Translations under genes and position numbers: made by a program
Shown here: in pieces, positions 5,394-10,317 of the stretch
How the letters are laid out: every line of letters begins with the position of its first letter
How positions within the stretch are numbered: position 1 is the stretch's first letter
Source: Fibrobacterota bacterium
GTDB taxonomy: Bacteria; Fibrobacterota; Chitinivibrionia; Chitinivibrionales; JANQEN01
NCBI GenBank assembly: GCA_030619215.1
Contig: JAUXBV010000062.1
Span: forward strand, 1 to 10,317
DNA: 10,317 bases
Direction: 5' to 3'
Notes under the pieces: generated by a model
What the model was told of the DNA's origin: nothing
What the model saw: the letters and a program-made list of their open reading frames with translations, nothing else
Databases searched by the model: none

Positions 5394-6851
5394 CTACTTC
5401 ATTATTACAGTTTTTCTAATAAAAAAACTCTTACCTGAATAAAGCTTTAAATAGAATACTCCTGAGCTATATTTACTCCTGTCCCAATTTATAGTATACT
5501 TTCCAGCCTGTTTATAAGAATTAATCAATGTTTCCATTAATCTGCCTCTAACATTATAAACTCGAAGTATAACATTGCCTGAATTTGGTAACTTTATAAA
5601 GATAGATGGATTATATGTGCCTATTGAAAGGCTCAAGGGGTTGTTGTATGATATCATTTTTATTTCAGTTGGTATATTCTGCGTCAACCTCCAGTCAGGA
5701 TCATTCTTGTCCAGCCATGCCATAACCGTATCGGAAAGAAGATTGGTGTCAAGGTCGTTATAACCCACATCCAGGTCAAATATACTTGTCAACTTTATAA
5801 TCGAGTCAGGCAGGTTTGTCAGATTATTGGAATCCAGTTCAAGGTTTGTCAGAAACTTCGGATTACCGATCTCAGGCGGAATGCTTGTCAGCTCATTATT
5901 GGACAGGGTAAGCCACATCAAATAGGAAAGATTTCCTATTTCAGAAGGAATGGTGGTCAACTGATTCTTTGAAAGGTCAAGGCTGTTTAACTTTGACAAG
6001 CTTCCTATTTCTGTTGGTACACTGGTTATTTTGTTCCCGATAAAATTGAATCCTATCAGGCTGGTCAGATTTCCTATTTCAGCAGGTAAAGTTGTCAAAT
6101 CATTCCATGAAAGGTGGAGGTTTTCCAGTTTAGGCAGGCTCGTGACAACTATGGGAAAAGCGCTCAGCTTGTTTGATGTCAAATCAAGAATTAATAAATT
6201 TGACAGGTTAGCTATTTCCGCAGGAAGAGAGGTAATCTGGTTGGTGTCAAGCTCAAGCCATTCCAGGGTTGTGATGCTGCCTATGGTGCTAGGAAGTGCA
6301 GTTAACTGGTTTTCAATAAGCTCGAGTATCTTCAGGGATGAAAGGCTTCCTATTTCAGTGGGAAGGCTCGTAAGGCTGTTTTCCCTGAGGTAAAGATCAA
6401 CCAGTAATGATAAGCTGCCAATTTGCGCAGGAAGGCCGGCAAGATTATTAATTTGCAGATTTAACCATTTTAATGAAGCCAAATCCCCTATCTCCGGTGG
6501 AAGTGCTGTTAATTTATTATTCTTCAGGTTTAGTGAATCCAGGCTTGTCAGGTTTTGAATTTCTGCAGGCAGGGATGTCAGGTTGTTTTGTTCAACGAAA
6601 AGTCTTTTTAATGCGGTCAGGTTTCCTATTTCCGAAGGAAGTTTTTCTATACCTTTCCTGTAAAGATTAAGCAGTACCACCCTGCCCCCGCTTGAGTCGG
6701 TAACAGCAGTAGCGGAAACATCGGCATGTCCGTTGGTATCAAGAATTGCCCTTACCGCAAGTGTGTCGGATTCCCATGTTTGAGAGAAGGTGTTAAGTGA
6801 GAATAGGGAGATTATAAGAATAATACTCATGAATATAAAATTCTTTTTCAT
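5394..6851 (-). CDS. Secreted leucine-rich-repeat protein with T9SS-type C-terminal sorting domain
   Basis: The 485-residue protein begins with a clear Sec signal peptide (Lys-Lys, then a hydrophobic core to about residue 20, with likely cleavage after TFSQ at 24). Residues about 58-356 hold 13 consecutive 23-residue leucine-rich repeats of the bacterial/plant-like type, with a LPxEIGNLxxLxxLxLxxNxLTx consensus. A degenerate fourteenth unit and a cap follow to about 390. Residues about 404-485 match the Por/type IX sorting domain pattern: NPS, a strand to LPNSG, VILRVYNVRGRL, AGKYTINWD, SSGVFYLKL and a final basic strand ending KTVIMK. The family is exported and anchored or released at the cell surface, usually for binding or adhesion; the ligand is unknown. 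GAGG lies before the ATG at a normal distance. No partner gene is adjacent. Confidence 0.9.
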   Translation of the reverse strand: MKKNFIFMSIILIISLFSLNTFSQTWESDTLAVRAILDTNGHADVSATAVTDSSGGRVVLLNLYRKGIEKLPSEIGNLTALKRLFVEQNNLTSLPAEIQNLTSLDSLNLKNNKLTALPPEIGDLASLKWLNLQINNLAGLPAQIGSLSLLVDLYLRENSLTSLPTEIGSLSSLKILELIENQLTALPSTIGSITTLEWLELDTNQITSLPAEIANLSNLLILDLTSNKLSAFPIVVTSLPKLENLHLSWNDLTTLPAEIGNLTSLIGFNFIGNKITSVPTEIGSLSKLNSLDLSKNQLTTIPSEIGNLSYLMWLTLSNNELTSIPPEIGNPKFLTNLELDSNNLTNLPDSIIKLTSIFDLDVGYNDLDTNLLSDTVMAWLDKNDPDWRLTQNIPTEIKMISYNNPLSLSIGTYNPSIFIKLPNSGNVILRVYNVRGRLMETLINSYKQAGKYTINWDRSKYSSGVFYLKLYSGKSFFIRKTVIMK

Positions 6852-6961
6852 ACAAATACCCTCGTTCGGTAATTGTTGTGATATAGGAGATACATAAAAA
6901 TATAATACAGTTTGATAAGTTCAATTATTTTTATTGGGAAAGTGGCAAGAATCCCGAAAAC

Positions 6962-7038
6962 ATGCGCCGCTGGCGCATTCGGTAACCGGCAGATGCTCTC
7001 CCTCGCTTCAAAATCATGCCTCCCTTTCCTACCGGTTA
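6962..7038. other. GC-richer structured intergenic patch
   Basis: Two hairpins sit in an otherwise AT-rich gap. ATGCGCC/GGCGCAT (6962-6968 with 6972-6978, GCT loop) is a perfect 7-bp stem. TAACCGGCAG at 6983-6992 pairs with CTACCGGTTA at 7029-7038 around a 36-base loop. The single non-pair in the second stem is A·C on the plus strand but G·U on the minus strand, which favours minus-strand RNA. It lies between the operon terminator and the LRR gene and could belong to the LRR leader or be a dispersed repeat. I recognise no known riboswitch class. Confidence 0.45.
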
Positions 7039-7048
7039 TAATGGCATT

Positions 7049-7073
7049 AAAAAAACCGTTCCCTGTAGGAACG
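7049..7073 (-). terminator. Intrinsic terminator of the diaphorase operon
   Basis: CGTTCC (7057-7062) pairs with GGAACG (7068-7073) around a 5-base loop. On the minus strand one G then seven U residues follow (complement of 7055-7049). It lies about 45 bases beyond the stop codon of the last operon gene. Confidence 0.85.
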
Positions 7074-7116
7074 TTATCGTGGGGGTATATTATAAAAATA
7101 TTTATCTATTATTAAT

Positions 7117-7671
7117 TTAATGCCCTAACTTAACCATCTCATTCATGATATAGCCGCCGGAGCAGAGGCTGAAGCACTCCTCGCAGGAGATACATTCATC
7201 AATTTTCCCCGGTACAAAAGCTATCTTCCGGTTTACTCCCCTGCCCTTAAAATAGACAACGTTCTTCTTCTTTACCTCTGCGCAATACCTCACGCACATG
7301 CCGCATAGGTTGCAATCATCCTGTGCCAGCGCGAAACGGGAGCTTGTGATACCATACTCTTCGGCCAGATGCTGGGTGGAAGGCCAGAGCAGCTCGATAA
7401 GCATCTTACGAATTTTTATTACTTTTTCAGTCTTTGTTTCAACAACCAGGCCCTCTTCAACCGGGTAAACACAGGATGCCACCAGCTTTTTTCTTTTACC
7501 TTTTGTTATCTCTACCATACATAAACGGCAGGAGCCACGCGGTTGTAATTTGTCAGAGTAGCATAAAGTTGGTATGTTAATTTCAGGATCGGTTTTTGCT
7601 GCTTCAAGGATGGTCATTCCATTCTTGCATTTTATATCTTTTCCATCGATTTTCACTGTTATTTCTTTCAT
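7117..7671 (-). CDS. HoxU/NuoG-N-like iron-sulfur subunit lacking the His-ligated cluster
   Basis: The 184-residue cytosolic electron-transfer subunit is probably partnered with the NuoF-like protein encoded just upstream. A plant-type [2Fe-2S] ferredoxin domain covers residues 1-80 with Cys37, Cys48, Cys51 and Cys67. Residues 90-115 are where NuoG and HoxU carry the His-Cys3 [4Fe-4S] motif; here only a remnant, QHLAEEYGI, is left. Two CxxCxxCxxxC motifs follow, at Cys120/123/126/130 and Cys160/163/166/170, for two [4Fe-4S] clusters. The chain stops there, so it has no H-cluster domain of HydA and no molybdopterin domain of NuoG. Similar short subunits accompany NuoEF pairs in anaerobes. The gene begins 25 bases after nuoF ends, with AAGGAG upstream of the ATG, and is the last gene before the terminator. 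Confidence 0.85.
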   Translation of the reverse strand: MKEITVKIDGKDIKCKNGMTILEAAKTDPEINIPTLCYSDKLQPRGSCRLCMVEITKGKRKKLVASCVYPVEEGLVVETKTEKVIKIRKMLIELLWPSTQHLAEEYGITSSRFALAQDDCNLCGMCVRYCAEVKKKNVVYFKGRGVNRKIAFVPGKIDECISCEECFSLCSGGYIMNEMVKLGH

Positions 7672-7696
7672 GATAATTATCTCCTTTTATCTCCCA

Positions 7697-9583
7697 TCAG
7701 GAAACACCAACTGACGCACCTTCAGAAATCTTCTTCACAGCATCGAATTTCTTTGGACAGGCAATGATACATGCGCCGCATTTAATGCATTTTTCCACAT
7801 CTATCTCAAAAAGCTTTTCCTCAACTTGAATGACCGCATCAACAGGGCAGTTCTTTTTACATAAACCGCACCCTTTGCACTTTTCAGGATCAATATGATA
7901 TTTAATCAGTGCATTACATACATTAGCCGGACAGCGCTTCTCATTAATATGCGCTTTGTATTCATCTCTGAAATATTTAATGGTGCTTAAAATCGGGTTG
8001 GCAGCAGTCCCGCCAAGAGCGCACAAGGAAGCCTCATGCACAACCTCGGCGATCTCTTCCAGAAGCTCAATATCTCCGTCCCTGCCCTCTCCTGCTGTGA
8101 TTCTATTCAGTATCTTCAGCATCTGGCGAAGCCCTTCCCTGCATGGGGAGCATTTACCGCACGATTCATGTGCGAGAAAATCCGTGTAATACCTGGCAGT
8201 ATCCACCATACAGGTATCTTCATCCATGACAATCATTCCGCCTGATCCCATCATTGATCCAGCCTCATACAGCTTATCAAAATCAACGGGTAGATCGAGA
8301 AGGCTCTCGGGGATAACCCCGCCTGAAGGGCCGCCGGTCTGTACAGCCTTGAATTTCTTACCGTCCGGAATCCCGCTGCCGATTTTAAAGATGATATCTC
8401 TCAGCGTTATACCCATGGGTACTTCCACCAGGCCAGTATTATTAACTTTGCCGACAAGAGAGAATATCTTGGTCCCCTTGCTCTCTTCAGTGCCCATGCT
8501 TCTGAACCACTCTACCCCATTATTAATAATGAACGGGACATTTGCCCATGTTTCAACGTTATTGAGGCAGCTCGGTTTATCCCACAGCCCCTGTACTGAT
8601 GTATGGATATATTTGGGCCTCGGCTCTCCTGCTTCACCCTCAATAGCGCTCATAAGCGCACTGGATTCACCCGAGACAAAAGCGCCCGCTCCCCTGTGAA
8701 TCGTTATGTTAAAATTGAATCCGGAGCCAAAAATATTTTTACCCAGCAGGCCATATTCCCCGGCCCGTTCTATTGCAAGCCGGGTATTTTCCAATGCAAG
8801 CGGATACTCCTCACGTACGTAAATAAATCCTTCTTTCGCGCCGATAGCATAAGCGCCGATAATCAGGCCCTCAATCACGCTGTGAGGGTTGCCTTCCAAA
8901 ATGCTCCTGTCCATGTATGCCCCGGGATCCCCTTCGTCAGCATTTACAAGCACATACTTCGTCTTTCCCGGTGCGTTGCGTGTTGTCTCCCACTTTACAC
9001 CTGCAGGGAATCCTCCACCGCCGCGGCCTCTGAGATTGGCGTCTTTGACAGTTTTTATAACCTCATCCCGGCTAATCCCGGTCAGAACCTTTGCAAGTGC
9101 GCTGTAACCGTCAATGGCAATATAATCACCGATACTGGTTGGATCAATGAGCGCATTATTGGCAAGGAGCACCCGTTTCTGGTATTTATAAAACGGAACA
9201 TCCTCTACAATTTTCATTAATTCTTCGGTCTCAATATCTTTATATAACAACCTGTCAATAACCTCGTTATTTACTATTGTCTTCTCGACGATCTCAGGGA
9301 CATCTTCCACTTTTGTCCCAAGGTAGCATATCTTCTCCGGAAGGATCACCACTATGGGCCCTCTTTCACAGAAGCCATGACAGCCTGTCCGCCTCACCTG
9401 AACTGAATTTGACAGCTCCCGTTTCTTAATCTCCTCATCGAAAGCCTTTGAAACATCCGGTGATTTGTAAGCTATACAGCCTGTTCCGGAACATACGGTT
9501 ATATATTTTTTGATGTCTACCCGTTTGGAAAGAACCTCATTTTTCAAATCTTGAAGCTGCTTTGGTGTTTCTATCTTTATCAT
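7697..9583 (-). CDS. nuoF: NuoF/HydB-type NADH-binding diaphorase subunit
   Basis: This is the flavin subunit that oxidises NADH (or reduces NAD+) and passes electrons through iron-sulfur clusters. I start it at 9583 (628 residues): AAGGAG precedes that ATG and the start forms an ATGA overlap with the NuoE-like stop. An upstream in-frame ATG at 9616 would overlap more. Domains in order are: a thioredoxin-like [2Fe-2S] domain (Cys31, Cys36, Cys68, Cys72); the FMN/NADH core, with [13 protein letters not shown] at 186-198 and [12 protein letters not shown] at 215-226; an SLBB region about 370-440; the CGKCSPC motif with Cys475, 478, 481 and Cys521 for a [4Fe-4S] cluster; a CPANVC segment at 551-556; and two C-terminal [4Fe-4S] ferredoxin motifs (Cys569/572/575/579 and 599/602/605/609). 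Length and domain order match HydB of electron-bifurcating hydrogenases rather than plain complex I NuoF. Confidence 0.95.
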   Translation of the reverse strand: MIKIETPKQLQDLKNEVLSKRVDIKKYITVCSGTGCIAYKSPDVSKAFDEEIKKRELSNSVQVRRTGCHGFCERGPIVVILPEKICYLGTKVEDVPEIVEKTIVNNEVIDRLLYKDIETEELMKIVEDVPFYKYQKRVLLANNALIDPTSIGDYIAIDGYSALAKVLTGISRDEVIKTVKDANLRGRGGGGFPAGVKWETTRNAPGKTKYVLVNADEGDPGAYMDRSILEGNPHSVIEGLIIGAYAIGAKEGFIYVREEYPLALENTRLAIERAGEYGLLGKNIFGSGFNFNITIHRGAGAFVSGESSALMSAIEGEAGEPRPKYIHTSVQGLWDKPSCLNNVETWANVPFIINNGVEWFRSMGTEESKGTKIFSLVGKVNNTGLVEVPMGITLRDIIFKIGSGIPDGKKFKAVQTGGPSGGVIPESLLDLPVDFDKLYEAGSMMGSGGMIVMDEDTCMVDTARYYTDFLAHESCGKCSPCREGLRQMLKILNRITAGEGRDGDIELLEEIAEVVHEASLCALGGTAANPILSTIKYFRDEYKAHINEKRCPANVCNALIKYHIDPEKCKGCGLCKKNCPVDAVIQVEEKLFEIDVEKCIKCGACIIACPKKFDAVKKISEGASVGVS

Positions 9584-10260
9584 GCTGCCATCTCCTTTTC
9601 CCTGCAGGAATCGCAAATTTCTTTCAGGTCATCCATTGACGGATTGCCATAGTACTGCTCGTCAACCTTTATCACAGGCGCCAATGCGCAGCATCCAAGG
9701 CAGTGCACTGCTTTCAACGTAAACACCATGTCCGGGTCGGTTTCTCCCGGTTCAATGCCGAATATCGCGGATACTCTCCGCATCAGTTCAGAAGAACCCC
9801 TGACATGGCATGCGGTTCCCTGGCAGACCTGAATTATATGCTCGCCAACCGGTTCAAGGCTTAATACCTCATAAAAATCGGCTATGGTATATATCTTTGA
9901 AATGGGTACGTCAACCCGGGCTGAAATCCAGTGCAGGATGTGCTCCGGAAGCCAGCTAAACTCATTCTGTACATCCAGCAATATCTGAATCATTGCACTC
10001 TTTTTATTTTTATATCTTTTTATAATGGTATCAACTGTTCGGAATTGCCTTACCGTATCAAGAATTGCCTTCTTCTTATTGTCAACCTGTCCTATGCTTT
10101 TTGCATACCCCTCTGCCTGGGTTTCAAGGAATTGCAACTCATCGTAAAAGGCAGTAGAATCATATTCAGGCGAATAACTTTCACCCAACGCTTCAAACGC
10201 TTTCAGTAAGACACTCTGTTTATCCGATGTTGATTTTTTTGATTTCACTTTGGCTTGCAC
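9580..10260 (-). CDS. nuoE: NuoE/HydC-like [2Fe-2S] subunit with an N-terminal extension
   Basis: First gene of the diaphorase operon. The C-terminal two thirds is the NuoE thioredoxin-like fold: helical [13 protein letters not shown] near 101-113, [10 protein letters not shown] near 126-135, then [2Fe-2S] ligands Cys146 and Cys151 (CQGTAC) and Cys187 and Cys191 (CLGCC). At 226 residues it is longer than the roughly 160-170 residues usual for NuoE or HydC, because about 75 extra residues, charged and helical, precede the conserved part. The start is GTG at 10260, with AAGGGGG just upstream; no ATG fits better. The stop overlaps the nuoF start by four bases (ATGA), which suggests translational coupling. 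The protein would pass electrons between the flavin subunit and a partner. The promoter must lie at or beyond the right edge, upstream of or inside the repeat at 10282. Confidence 0.92.
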   Translation of the reverse strand: MQAKVKSKKSTSDKQSVLLKAFEALGESYSPEYDSTAFYDELQFLETQAEGYAKSIGQVDNKKKAILDTVRQFRTVDTIIKRYKNKKSAMIQILLDVQNEFSWLPEHILHWISARVDVPISKIYTIADFYEVLSLEPVGEHIIQVCQGTACHVRGSSELMRRVSAIFGIEPGETDPDMVFTLKAVHCLGCCALAPVIKVDEQYYGNPSMDDLKEICDSCREKEMAA

Positions 10261-10281
10261 CCAAACCCCCTTTTATCGAGA

Positions 10282-10317
10282 TAACAGTATGTTGAGCGGT
10301 AGGACATGACAATGGCC
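10282..10317. repeat. Partial third copy of the 89-bp repeat (cut by window edge)
   Basis: The first 36 bases of the repeat unit match unit B at 34 positions, in the same orientation. One difference is at the second base and the other lies in the hairpin loop (GGCA to GACA). It starts 22 bases upstream of the diaphorase operon's GTG codon. The right half of the unit is outside the window. Confidence 0.85.

Noticed and set aside
6940..7014. 28-codon minus-strand frame starting just after AAAGGGAGG
   Set aside because: The purine run ends one base before the ATG, too close for a normal ribosome site, and the peptide spans both hairpins, so the RNA structure explains the sequence better.
6912..7115. 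67-codon plus-strand frame in the gap before the diaphorase terminator
   Set aside because: It runs through the two hairpins and the operon terminator, lacks a convincing ribosome site, and has no recognisable protein feature.
8226..9220. Plus-strand open frames of up to 205 codons opposite nuoF
   Set aside because: nuoF has complete family motifs across the whole region. The antisense frames have no plausible domain and arise from its codon composition.

Overview
The window is about 10.3 kb of a moderately AT-rich bacterial chromosome with AT-rich intergenic gaps. A secreted leucine-rich-repeat protein ends in what looks like a type IX secretion (Por) sorting domain, which points to the FCB group (Bacteroidota, Fibrobacterota and related candidate phyla). 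IspF is of a divergent type that I recall from Chlamydia. The NuoE/NuoF/HoxU-like operon is typical of anaerobes. Together these suggest an anaerobic FCB-type bacterium, possibly Fibrobacterota-like; this placement is tentative and is not shown by any single gene.

Layout. At 1-1827 two genes run on the plus strand: the C-terminal part of a highly charged helical protein that is open at the left edge, then ispF. From 1849 every gene is on the minus strand. In order along the window they are: a STAS-domain protein with a Cys-rich C-terminal part (1849-3039), a small putative lipoprotein (3252-3812), a TPR protein (4129-4905), the secreted LRR protein (5394-6851), and an operon transcribed NuoE-like, NuoF/HydB-like, HoxU-like (10260 down to 7117). 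The operon ends in a clear intrinsic terminator at 7049-7073. It encodes an NADH-oxidising diaphorase module of the kind that plugs into [FeFe] hydrogenases, [NiFe] Hox hydrogenases or other electron-bifurcating enzymes, but no catalytic subunit is inside the window.

The least ordinary items are these. (1) The left-edge protein has an uninterrupted 8-residue repeat: 38 successive octads each begin with an aliphatic residue or, once, Phe. (2) Two tandem 89-bp intergenic repeats at 5051-5228 differ by compensatory changes in a hairpin stem, and a third, nearly identical copy begins at 10282 upstream of the diaphorase operon. On the minus strand each of the two complete hairpins is preceded by GTAG, as in REP elements mobilised by RAYT transposases. 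(3) A compact three-way-junction RNA fold at 3962-4051 is followed on the minus strand by a strong terminator and may be a small RNA with a CU-rich, anti-Shine-Dalgarno-like loop. (4) A GC-richer structured patch lies at 6962-7038.

No tRNA, rRNA, CRISPR array, transposase or phage gene was recognised. All family assignments come from motifs read by eye; no database search was run.
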